From Periconia sp. R9002 (Eukaryota; Ascomycota; Dothideomycetes; Pleosporales; Periconiaceae), in assembly GCA_023627715.1 (NCBI GenBank), contig JAMAHW010000020.1, positions 372,001 through 436,000 on the forward strand: a DNA stretch of 64,000 nt, in the 5' to 3' direction. The position numbers and the translations under genes were made by a program. How positions within the stretch are numbered: position 1 is the first letter of the stretch; each line of letters begins with the position of its first letter. Of this stretch, positions 1-10,451 are shown piece after piece. Under the pieces are notes generated by a model. It was not told the DNA's origin. It searched no databases and saw only the letters and a program-made list of their open reading frames with translations.

Positions 1-281
1 ATCGTGTGCTTGGTGGACTAGTCTGCACTGCTCTGTGAGTCAGCAAGGGAAGAGATATACTAGGAAGGTAGGGGATTGTGTACTTCCAGATCCTGCTGTA
101 AAACATCTCTTTTAACAATACCACCCCTGGTAGGTGGTTCCTCGCTGTGCGCATATCCGCGCTTTGCCCAAGCCAGCAGGCTTATGAAGGAGATTGCGAG
201 TATAGTGAGGGCGAAAGGTCGCGCGGAATAGCGAGGACGTCGGCGCATTGTTAGCAGAATGGGGGTAGTGTTTGACGACAT
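1..281 (-). CDS. Sodium/calcium exchanger family protein, 5' end only (runs off left edge)
   Basis: Only the N-terminus of this gene lies in the window; it is transcribed leftward. Exon 1 (281 or 248 down to 84) encodes a short basic head (RRRPRYSARPF), one hydrophobic segment (LTILAISFISLLAW) and a linker. A 56-bp intron with donor gtacac and acceptor gagcag (83 to 28) joins in frame to an exon starting CRLVHQAHD. That matches the conserved Cys-Arg-x-Val-His motif of fungal vacuolar/ER sodium/calcium exchanger (Ecm27-like) proteins, which precedes the first exchanger repeat. Start codons at 281 and 248 are both possible; the second gives MRRRPRY. A TATA-like stretch lies about 150 bp upstream (near 425-436). 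The family call rests on nine residues after the intron plus the head, so it is tentative. Confidence 0.5.
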
Positions 282-718
282 GCTCAAGTCATGTCGAGTA
301 CGAATAGACGGTGGTGGCTGCACGCGAGCAATAAGATATACGGACGTGATGCTGTAAGTCGGCGGCGGACAGCTTCGGAAGCGTTCAAAAGATGCGAATG
401 ATTTGCATACATACAGGGGAGAGAATATATATAAACAGGACGAATGCGAAAATGGTACGTGAGCAGCTATACTTGGTATGCGACAAGGCAACGTCGTCGT
501 CACGCCCATAAGGCGGTGGTGGAAACGTCAACGGTTCCTGGACGGCGGGCTTTCCGCGCCATGTGATCGCCACACGAACCCTCGCCGCGGGAAAGCCAGC
601 ACACGCTAGATCGGTGCACGGACCACACCAAACTGCCACTGTCATGTTTGGAGCCCTCACATCGAAGGTAAACAAACCACCATCCGGGCAGGTAACCAAC
701 CACCACCACCACCACACC

Positions 719-3232
719 ATGCCGCGCACCAGTGCAAAGATTAGTATTGGCGCGACGCCGCATACGCCCATTAAGTAAGTCACTTGAGGAGGCGCATCAT
801 CCATCTATTTGATCACTTCAAGGCTCACGGAATATGCAGAGTACCACTGAATGATGACAAACGAGAGAAAGCAAAACGCCGACATGCCCTCCAAGAAGCA
901 CAGAGAGACTCCATTCGAGCATCAGCCACGCCTAGGAAGAGGGTGTCACTTGCCGCCCAGAATAGCCCACACACACCTCTGAACAATGAAGATGATATGC
1001 CCAGTGTTGCCGGGACGGCCGTGACGCCTATGAAGCGGGTCATGCCCTTGTTGGCAAACTTTGAAGAGTGGATGAAAATGGCTACCGACAACAAGATTAA
1101 TGCAACCAACTCGTGGAATTTTGCATTAATCGATTATTTCCACGACATGTCACTACTCAAAGAAGGGGACGGTGTCAATTTTCAAAAAGCTAGTTGCACA
1201 CTGGATGGTTGCGTCAAAATCTATACGAGTCGTGTAGACAGTGTGGCGACTGATACTGGCAAGCTTCTTAGTGGGCTTGCAGAGAGCGGAAATAAGAAGC
1301 GCCGGGGAGAAGCAGCCGAAGGCGAGGGCGATGATGGAGACGATGACGAGGAGGAAGGCGAAGACGGGCAGAAGAAGAAGAAGAAGCGGGCCGCGCGCTC
1401 GGCAGAACAAACACTTGCAACTTCCTTTGCACAGCTACAAAACAAGAAAATGGAGCTGGAGCTGTCTGTGGACCCATTGTTCAAGAAGGCCTCAGCAGAC
1501 TTTGATGAGGGCGGCGCCAAGGGCCTACTCTTGAATCACTTAGCCATTGATGCTTTTGGAAGGATAGTCTTCGACAGTAGCGACGATGCAAACGATGCCA
1601 CGCCGGCGGAACCCAGGAAAACTCCAGCCCCCGACGATGAACCACAGCAAGAAGATGAAGAGGAGGTTGAGGAGGGAACCGATGATGTCGAGATTGATAT
1701 TAGTGCGCTCGGATCAAAATACTTCCCCGACTTAACACGACTGGACCAGCAGGATGTTTGCCCTTCGATGAAGACCTTTGACCTTGGCAACGCCGATGGT
1801 TCAATGGATCTACCCTTCCTCAAAGCCCCGGAAGACTGGAAGAAAGACGACAAGGACGAGAACGACACCGATGAAAATCAATCTGGGGTTTTTCTTGACG
1901 AAGACAATGCGTTAGGCTTTGATGATGACGACATCAATATGGGAGGGTTTGACCTGCCACCAGAAACAGGATTTGGTGAAGGAGGCGAGATTTGGGCAAG
2001 AGAAGCAGCCCGGGATCCACAAGCGCGCGTACATACCATTGGCATGGGGATGGGTGAGGGTGATGGCGAGGCCGGTGAAGGTGATGAGATTGCTGTCGGC
2101 ACCGAAGATCGTCCGTATGGTATATCGGTAACCCAGGGGAGAAGCGAAGAGCAAGAGAACATTCTCAGTTACTTCGACCAGGCGTTAAAGAAGAATTGGG
2201 CTGGACCCGAGCATTGGCGCATCCGCCGTGTTAAAGAGATTGGCAAAACTCCGCCTGCCACGAAGCGCAAAGAAAAAGAACCATTCAAGATTGATTTTGA
2301 TGGTCCCATGAGCCAATCCCTTGCCGACATGCTATACACTCCAGCCTCCTCCAACTCAACCATCACACTGCCCAAAGCACAGTGGAAGTCAAAAACTCGT
2401 AATTTACTCCCTGACGATAAACATTTCAATTCCAAGCAACTTCTGCGCTTGTTCTTGAAACCCAAAGCCCGCATGGGTTCCAGGAGGGATGCAAGAAGGG
2501 CTCACCAACAAGAAAGGCCTCTCGATGCTCCTAGCGGCGAAGTTGACGAGGCTTATTGGGCATCAAGGGAAGCAGAAACAAATGCCCTCCCCGATGATGA
2601 AGGTATGCAAGGAAACTACGATGCAGACTTCTTCCAGGACGACGGGCTTCCCATGGCCGGTGTACCGATGGATGACGGCGAGACATTTGCTGACGCTCGG
2701 GATCATTTCTCACCCACCGCTGACGATGGCACTGTGCCTGTTGAGTCGTTGACTGGTGGTATTCCTGGTATAGGTGAAGGTGCTTTCGGAACACAGCTCG
2801 TGACGCAAAGCCGGAGATCACGTCCGGAGTACGTGCAGTACGCGCGTGTTGCCAAGAAAGTGGACGTAAAGCGTCTTAAAGACGAATTATGGAAGGGGAT
2901 TGGATTGGAAGAGGTTCGTAGCCTTGTGCAAGCCATGTGACATCCGAAAATCGTACTGACAGTCTTGATAGATTACCGCTCCGCCGGCTCCAGATACCAC
3001 TGATCCTACAGAACTAAAAGCAGTCGATGGCTCCCTTAAATTCACCGAAGTCATAAATGGTTTACAAAATGTTTACCCAAAACAAGCAATGGACGACATT
3101 TCGACGTCCTTCTGTTTTATTTGCCTTTTACATCTGGCTAACGAAAAAGGTCTCGTCATCAGCAACGACGAGAAGTTCGAAAACTTGACCATACGGAAGG
3201 ATTTCACCGCGGATCTGACAGTTGGTCACTAA
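719..3232 (+). CDS. brn1: Condensin complex subunit 2 (kleisin Brn1/CAP-H/Barren)
   Basis: This is the kleisin subunit that bridges the SMC2-SMC4 heads of condensin and recruits the HEAT subunits for mitotic chromosome compaction. Three exons are inferred: 719-774, 840-2913 and 2972-3232, giving about 796 residues. The start MPRTSAKISIG and the first junction (K to VPLNDDKREKAKRR) match fungal Brn1 N-termini. The 58-bp second intron must be removed because the frame otherwise stops early, losing the C-terminal winged-helix segment (DISTSFCFICLLHLANEKGL) that binds the SMC head. Visible parts are the N-terminal kleisin segment (TPMKRVMPLLANFEEWMKMA), a basic NLS-like run (KKKKKRAARS), long acidic linkers and a conserved central block (FKIDFDGPMSQSLADML). 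Length is normal for the family. It is convergent with no neighbour and sits downstream of a divergent exchanger gene. Confidence 0.93.
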
Positions 3233-4023
3233 TTTCTGTCTTTGATGTTTCATGTTTTCTTCTCGTCAATTGTCTGGAGTACGTCAACTAGGTTGTTATT
3301 GGGAAGGTTATAGCATTTTGCTTCGTGTCAATTATGGCTTCCTGGATGTGCATACGAATGGAAATGATCTCGCATTAATGTTTACCCCTCCACATGTCTT
3401 CGTCTCAACTTCCGTGTAGATTATGACGTTCTGCCGTGTCGTTTACAATATTACTGGCATATTACAGTTTATGCCAGACCAATAATCCCAATTCACAGCA
3501 CAACTACATTATTTTTCTCTGATGGGGTTGCGGCTCACATGAAAGCGTGGGCCCTCTTATGCCCATGTTACCACAACTTGCCATTGAGTTCGATGAGTGG
3601 CAAATTCGTAACCCACCAGTCCATCTTTCCGTGATACGCAATCCCAAAGATTGTACTGGGATTGCCCTCTTCTCTTCCCAGTCAGCAGGCGGTTTAGTAA
3701 GACCATCGAAGGGCGCCAAGTAGGGAAGTACGACGCACGTCGTATGTACCCCGAACAAACCCCGCATCCCCCGGATGCTATACGAGGTAAGGTAGCAGAG
3801 CGAACGAAGGAGACACGCTAACCACTTCTCGACTACAACTCCAAGACTATTACCTACTATACACATGTACACTCGAGGGAGTTCCTGTTTAGACATGATT
3901 GATTTCTAGTTCCCCGTATATATTATATAACCCAATTTACTATATAAACTTGCTCAAACTTCTGCTGTTCTCTTCAGTCTCGTTCTCTGTAACCATCTGC
4001 ACTACAACATCTTGTGGGTGAAT
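3233..4023. other. Gene-free spacer with TATA box of the following pseudogene
   Basis: This spacer contains the brn1 3' flank and the old promoter of the dienelactone hydrolase pseudogene. A clean TATA box (ctatataaac) sits at 3940-3949, about 80 bp before the relic ATG at 4024, followed by a CT-rich stretch. The only ORF of any size here is on the minus strand, has no recognisable domain and looks like chance. Confidence 0.6.
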
Positions 4024-5129
4024 ATGGCTACGACTAGCAAGTGCTGCATCACGGGCTTCAAGTGGGATGGCACGCCTATGGGCCGTGACACCACGCTAGG
4101 AGAACTAAGTGCATATATTGCCGCAGGGCCTTTCTAGGGTGGTTCAGATGATAAGGGAGTTGCAATCCTTTATATCCATGACGCGTTTGGCTGGACATTT
4201 GTGAATCCGCGGTTGCTTTGCGATGCCTAGGTTGAGCTCTAGGTACAGAGGCGTTTGTTATCGAGACATTACATGGCGTGGCGTATTAAGCCACTGATGA
4301 TGTACTGTAACCACCCTAGTTACATTGAACTAACTTTGTACTCACGATATAGGTATGCAGAGGAGATTGGGGCTACGGTATATATGCCTGATTTGTATGC
4401 TATCCCTTTTCCATCCTCCACATCCTCCATCTCTATTGCGCAGTTATGAAATATGCATCCTATTGGATCATATTGGCCTTTCATGATGTTTGATTCCAAC
4501 AAGGCTATTTATCAGACATGCAGCCAGAGCGAAGACCAACAAGCTTTTGTAGTTTTGGGGGTGAAATCATCCCAGCCGACATCGTCCATGATCCGAAGCG
4601 CTGGGGCGAGTTCGACTTTCCAGGTTTCATGGGGCGTAATTCTTGAGAGAACCAGCGGCCGCAGATTCAGAGCGCAGCGGCAGCGTTGAAAGAAGAATTC
4701 TCCAAAGTAGCCGTTGTAGGATTCTGTTTCGGTGGATGAGGTGCGTTTCAGCTCGGTTCGGACGAGCTTAATCCGAGATTGGTGGATTGTAAGTGCTTCC
4801 TCTTCTCGGTAATTAATGATTCTTATGGAAAATCAGGTGTATCGGTCGCGCATCCTTCTTCTTTGACCACGAACGATGTCGACAAGATCAATATGCCGGT
4901 GCAGATTTGTGCTCCAGAGGAGGACCCATGGTTTACACCCGAACTGAAGAAGTATGCGACCGAGGTGATCCCAACAAAAGGCGTTGCTTTTGATTACCAT
5001 TACTTCCCAGGTATGGAGCACGGGTTCGCGACGAGGGGAGACCCAGAGAAGGATGGTGAAAAGAGAGCAATGTTGAGAGCGAAGAGAGCACAAGTTTCTT
5101 GGTTGAACGAGTGGTTGCATGGGGAGTGA
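4024..5129 (+). pseudogene. Dienelactone hydrolase family protein, decayed
   Basis: The relic encodes a cytosolic alpha/beta hydrolase of the DLH family. It starts MATTSKCCITGFKWDG and keeps IHDAFGWTFVNPRLL, YAEEIGATVYMPD, FPGFMGRNS, the nucleophile-elbow region GFCFGG, EEDPWFTPELKK and MEHGFATRGDP, so Cys-Asp-His can still be traced. In-frame stops lie at 4135 (TAG where Gln would fit), 4644 (TGA where Arg would fit) and 4737 (TGA where Trp follows GFCFGG). A ~109-bp repeat interrupts the frame at 4243-4351. A normal intron (4789-4836) survives and splices D-C-VSVAHPSSL correctly. The last exon (4837-5129) is open. All three stops can be explained by C to T or G to A changes, as expected of repeat-induced point mutation or deamination. 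A short 3'-exon protein is possible but unlikely. Confidence 0.85.
4243..4351. repeat. Dispersed ~109-bp repeat, copy A (inside pseudogene)
   Basis: This block aligns end to end with 33711-33821 at roughly 75% identity, from gtacagag to gatata, with one 2-bp gap. It interrupts the dienelactone hydrolase relic between the codons for LLCD-A and YAEEIG, so it was inserted there. Most differences between the copies are transitions. No ORF of its own and no clear long terminal inverted repeat is visible; it may be a MITE or a fragment of a larger element. Confidence 0.7.
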
Positions 5130-5254
5130 GAGCTGAGCCAGATATGGGGGGAGGGGGGGAGGGGAGTGTCAGTCGGGCCCAGAGATGAACGATGAACGGG
5201 TATATCATTGTTTTGCGCTATCTCGAGCAAGTCAATCAGATTACATGCCAGCTT

Positions 5255-8095
5255 TTAGTCCACCATGACTACATCACCGTTGATCCCAATACGCGAAGTA
5301 CTGTTGGTGATGGTGAGCATATCACTCACTTCGTCCATTTCACCGAGGGTAAAGTCAAGGAGATAGCTTTCATCCACCAACTCTTCGATGCGCTTGTAAT
5401 GACGCTCCGAATATGCCCGGATCGCATCCAGAACATCCTTTAGACCGCCCTTAGCACCTACCTTACCAACAGGTTTCAGGTTAGCAAGCTTTGATGCCGG
5501 ATAAGATTTTACTATCGTCCATAGAATCTTCTGTGCCACTGGAGCAGACCGTACGTTTGTGTTCCAGTCGCGCAATCGAAGGAGGAGTTTGTATAATTGC
5601 TCGTCAGCAAGGTTAGATAGCACTTCGTCAACAGCGCTGAGGCCCGACATGCTGCCTTCATCAGGTGTTTCGTTCTCAATGACGGATTTGAACAAGGAAA
5701 ACAAACGTCCTGGTTGATCCATCTGCAGCGCCAGAGTGATAGCTTCGCGATAATTTCCGGAATAAGCGTAGTTCTGTAGCTTTTGATCCAATTCAACACG
5801 TTCCGTTTCTGCAGTCGTCGCTGCTTCCAATGTAGCACTCGTTGTATCTGTCCATAGACTGATGACACTATCCGCTCCACCGGATATAAGAGCACCGGTT
5901 GTTCCATGTGATGCAAGAGCCCAAACCCGATCTGTGTGATTGTCAAGAGTCGACATTGACTCTCCAGAAACGGAATCCCATATTTTGACAAGCCCATCGC
6001 CAGCTGCGGAAGCCAGTTGAGGTCCCCGCTTGTCTCGTGCGTCGACTGGCCGATATGGAAGCCACGCGAGTTTGAGAACACTATTGGAGTGGCCTTCAAG
6101 TGTAAAAAGACAGCTGTAATCTGCTAAGCTCCAGACTTTGACTGTTTTGTCGGCACTCCCGGTAGCTATCAAACCCTTATTGCTGGATCCCGGAGCTTGC
6201 GATTCCTTTGGCTGGAATTTCACAGTCCAAACACCCCTTCGATGGCCTCTGAGGACACCTACTGCTTCACCTTCCGCTGCAGAGTGAATTTTGACAGTCC
6301 GATCTTGAGATGCGGAAGCGAAAAGTGTACCAGATGGATCAATGTCAACTGCATTGATGTCTTTGTCATGTGCCTTGCGCGTATACTTTGCTCTAAGCTT
6401 CTGTTTCATGTCCTTGCTCGTATCCCACCTTTTAACGGTTCGATCTTGAGACCCAGTGATAATGAATGGTGGTGGGTGAGAAAGTGGATCTGTAAACGCG
6501 GCAGATGATTCCTGTGGAACTGTATGTGGTAATGCAATGGCCCCTAAAGACTCTGCGTGACCTGTCAGAACGGCAGCGCATGTATAGGAGTTTTCCTTCG
6601 GGTCAAGCCGCCAAAGGCGAGCAGTGTTATCTTTTGAGGCTGTTGCTAACCAATGCCCAGACCAATCTACATCCATAGATATGATCAAATCGTCATGGCC
6701 TTTCAATGAAGCAACGTCTGCACCAAAGTATCGTCCGTCACCTTCAGTGTCTGTTGCCGATGGGGATGATTGTAGTGTCACAATACGAACATCCTCTGAG
6801 TTGGTGTTCAATGCCAGGAGTGACTTGTCCGCGCCTACGTAGCATAAATCAATCACCTCATCGTGGGTACCGGAAACTCTTCGAAAAATGGGTAGTGGTG
6901 GGATCGAATCTTGAACGAACGGAAGTTGGACCGGTTCAAGTGAATGGAAAGCCAACACTTGATCAGCATGGACAGAAATCAATGAGGACAACGACGAGTC
7001 GTACAATATGTCTACAATAGCGTCCGTTTCCAGCCCAGGTTCTTGCTCAGATGTCAATTCGTGGCCAGTCTCTGTTGACCACAGTCGAATCCGTCCGTTT
7101 TCTCCGCCAGAGAAAATGATCTGATCTTGTACCGTGAATCCTACATTCTCGAGCGCTTCCAACGCAGCAATCGTGCGTTTAGGCTTCCAGGTCCGGGCAT
7201 CCCAGAGGATAAGTGTCTTATCTCTACTTCCGGAAACCAGCAGGTTTTGTGCGGAAGAGTATTGCAGAGATCGTACGACTGATACATGCGAATCTAGAAT
7301 AGCCGCACTTTTCCGTTTGTGTAGATCCCATATGCGAATCTTGCCATCCTCGGCCCCTGAAGCCAGTCTGAACTCCAGGCTAGATTCGTCATTTTGTGGT
7401 CCATCGTCAACTCCATCCTGTCGTGACTGCGTTCTTTTCCTTTTTTTGCTCTTATCACTCGCGCCATCTTTTGCCGCAACCTCGATCTGAAAGAAATGCA
7501 ATGCGGAGACAACACCGCCGTGCGAGTGGAAGGTGTGTGTCGTGTAACCCCCGCGAATATCCCAGACTTTTACAATTCCGTCTGCGCCACCAGTTGCAAG
7601 GAGTGTGCCAGTTCTGTCCACGGCCAGAGTGACGACTGGGGAGCTATGCGGGCGGAGCGATCGGAGAAGTTGCAATTGTAATTGATTATTGTCGTCTTCG
7701 TCGGGGAGAATGGAGTAAATGCGCATGGATGCGGATCGTGAGCATACAATCAAATGAGAAGCGGAGGGGGTAACTATGCGATATCAGTAGATGTCAATTT
7801 GTGCAAGGCAGTGGCGGAGGTGCCTACGGATCAAGGCAGTTATCGGTTCCCCATCCTGCAGGAATATTAGCAGGAAGAACAGGCGAATAACACAAACGGG
7901 TCATTTTATACGTACCCCCTCTATTCTTCCCAATTCTTTGCCATTGTGTAAATCAGTGAGCATAGCATCTTCACCTAGACAAGCAGCGAGAATGCGCCCG
8001 TCCTCGCTCAAGGATACGTTACCACCTGAGTAGATGGGCTGGATTGTGCGCTCGAGAGCATATGTTGTCTTGACAGCTCCCCTTTGGGCAGCCAT
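5255..8095 (-). CDS. utp13: U3 snoRNP-associated WD40 protein Utp13 (TBL3)
   Basis: Utp13 is a UTP-B subunit of the nucleolar SSU processome, needed for 18S rRNA maturation. Three exons are inferred: 8095-7916, 7855-7828 and 7773-5255, giving about 908 residues. The first exon carries the family start (TIQPIYSGGNVSLSEDGR, CLGEDAMLTDL). The second is only 28 nt (DGEPITALI) and joins to TPSASHLIVCSRSASM. The body is a double WD40 propeller with repeated GH...WD units (for example GHDDLIISMDVDWSGHW, GSADKTVKVWSL). The C-terminal Utp13 helical domain includes LLRLRDWNTNVRSAPVAQKI. A lysine-rich insert (KSKKRKRTQSRQ) resembles an NLS. Length fits fungal Utp13. It is divergent from the orphan membrane gene at 8415, sharing about 320 bp. 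Confidence 0.94.
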
Positions 8096-8414
8096 TGCAC
8101 TGAACTGTGTATTGTCGCAGAGAGCACAAATTATCGGCGTATGGAGGTGTGAAAGTGAAGTCTTGGCGGATCCCGGAATTTTTCTCTAGGGACAGGGATT
8201 GAGGTCCTAGTTCGTTATCGATAAGGTGGACCTTCCTGCCTGACTACTCGCCGCTCGGTAGTCGAGCATAAGCTGATGGCTTTCGCCTCGCTTCATACAT
8301 ACGCTTCCCTCATCTCCATCAATACGTAGTTACGGCATCAACGACACGGATGGCTATGCTGACGGAATTTGATGTGACGGTATTATTTTACTAGGCTGCA
8401 TCACGGAAGCTTCT
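8096..8414. promoter_or_regulatory. Shared divergent promoter region, utp13 / orphan membrane gene
   Basis: About 320 bp separate the two divergent start codons. No TATA box or strong repeated motif stands out. The region must hold both promoters if the gene models are right. Confidence 0.4.
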
Positions 8415-10451
8415 ATGGGCCGTCAAGCCTATCTGACTAAGATCGCGCTGGTATGTGTTCAGTGTCGCCGTCAAAGTACCTACTAGTCAGTCTCACAAAT
8501 CATAGGGACGATCGGCTTTTGAACCAAGCCAACCTGCACCTTCAGACTCACAGCTCGAATATATACAACTTACCTCATCGCAGCAAGAGCTCCCACCAGA
8601 AGCAACCAATGTCAACAGCAACCATTACATTCAAGTCTATGATGAACGAGGCAACCCCATCAATCCCCGAGCTCATGAGCATGGGCGCAGGCTCCGTGAG
8701 GCTCAGAATGATGTGCTCGCCTCTATTGGTGTAGTTGAAAGACGCCGCTCTCCGTCCCATGACCTACCAGGTAGCAACGCAGCTCGCTTGCAACAATTGG
8801 ATGATGAAGAGATGGCTGGCAATGTTATAGCCCTTACATCGACCATTGCTGAGAACATATGCACATGGTGGATAGGCTCCCTACGTGACAGAATTCTTGT
8901 ACGTTGACCATTGGCGACCAAACCAACTGCTCGCATCTAATTTTTCAGACATTTCGCTACCAAGATGCACTCCCCTTCTCTCGTATTGTTGCCCTCGAGG
9001 CCGCCACCTCTGGAAAGAGCTTGATTCACGCTGGTTTTGAGTCGCGATTGGCATCCACTATAAGTATACAATCTTTCGTCTATGCTTTTGTTGTTATTAG
9101 ACCTTTGGATCGTCTTCTGGTGGCTATGGGTGCACGATCAAGGATTAGGAAATTCTACCGAAGATGGAGGGAATACACAAAGCCTTGGTGGGTTCTTAAA
9201 CAGTATTCACTCCGTAGCAATGCTGACAGTCACAGCTTGCGAATATGCCTTGAGTTGGTTTTCTACCCTTTAATATATCATTCCTATCTCCAGCGGTTAG
9301 GGCTGCAACCTGCGAGGCCGTTTTTTCCTCCCTGGAAAGCTTTTCTTCCTTTTTCGCAGCTGTCCCCTCTCACACCGTTGTCCATTCATCATGCCGCGAC
9401 AAGTTCCGTATCGAGCTTTTTCCTGGCGATTCTGACATCACCTTTTACATTAATCTGCTTGAAACATTCTTACGAACGATGGGCCTACACAAGCTTAAGC
9501 CACACTCTAGAGACGATCATAATGCACCCAGATTGCCCGGACATGCGAAGCGCAGATCACACCAAACGCGATCGAACAACGTCTTATTTCGGCTTCCGCA
9601 AATCGCTACCACATCCTCTCCACTCAGTCATGGAGAAGATCATTAATTTCCTGGGTTGGGGTCAAACAACTTCCTTTCTTGAAACTCAGAACGGCACTAC
9701 CCAGCAAGAAGATGATGAGGGGAGGCAATCTGTTGAAATCAGCGCGCCAGAAGTTACGAATCTAAATCGCTTAGAAGTCCTTCCTCGCCTTCAAGTTAAC
9801 CCACCAGTTTCCCCACCTCAGCGAGTTGACACATTTACAGCACCAACAACTTCTCTGAGCGACATTTCACCCCCTCCAAGGCCACCTTCACCTCCATCGC
9901 CTACCGCATCGCAGACAAGACAGTCTGAGGACAATGATCCAAGAATACGGATAACATCCCGTGAAGGAATCGTTGAAATGGAAGTCCGCTTACCGGCTCA
10001 AGTACTCTCGCAACAGACAGAATTGGTCGAGACGGGACAGTCCACTCCGAGCCACCGAGACGCAGATTCGCCCATTCCTTCTCGTACAACCGTACCTTTG
10101 AAGTACCATCGGGTCACTCAGCTTTCTACGGAACCATCACAGATGTTAGCGGGGATCTGCAAGACACAAATTGTGACTTGGATGTCACTACCGCTCAAGA
10201 TCATCACGCTTCACTCTGTGGCTGCACACTATTACGCCACTAGATGCGGTCCTCTTGATACTCGCCGTATCCTCCATTCCATCCCCAGCCTGAGTGTCAG
10301 CGATCTTACCTGGTCATCGATAGGGTGGCAAGTGTCTCGTATAGGGCTTTGTGCGTCACTTGATCTTGCCATTGACCTGACAATTTGGGGCTGTTCCTTT
10401 CTCGCTATCGTATTCACTGGCACCAACGATTTCGGATGGGGCACGCTGTGA
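8415..10451 (+). CDS. Conserved Pezizomycotina multi-pass membrane protein, function unknown
   Basis: I do not recognise a named family, although the start MGRQAYLTKIALGRSAFEP and the block HYIQVYDERGNPINPRAHE look like a conserved fungal orphan. Exons inferred are 8415-8450, 8506-8898 and 8949-10451, about 643 residues if the third exon is continuous. The N-terminal 140 residues are soluble, then TFRYQDALPFSRIVALEAA leads into several hydrophobic segments (LFYPLIYHSYL, FFLAILTSPFTLICL). A Pro/Ser-rich cytosolic loop follows (PPPRPPSPPSP), then VTQLSTEPSQMLAGI and two C-terminal hydrophobic stretches ending in WGCSFLAIVFTG. Between about 9060 and 9300 another frame (9082-9273) is strongly hydrophobic, so one or two more small introns may exist there. 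The start and first two junctions are well supported; the middle is not. Confidence 0.7.

Noticed and set aside
698..718. His-tag-like run in the upstream frame of brn1
   Set aside because: It is a CAC microsatellite just before the true ATG at 719, so it is untranslated leader, not part of the protein.
3504..3896. 130-codon minus-strand ORF between brn1 and the pseudogene
   Set aside because: No recognisable domain, mixed low-information composition, and it overlaps the promoter side of the pseudogene.
4837..5129. Intact 3' part of the dienelactone hydrolase as a functional short gene
   Set aside because: It lacks the nucleophile-elbow region and starts inside an old exon; open frame is explained by limited decay.
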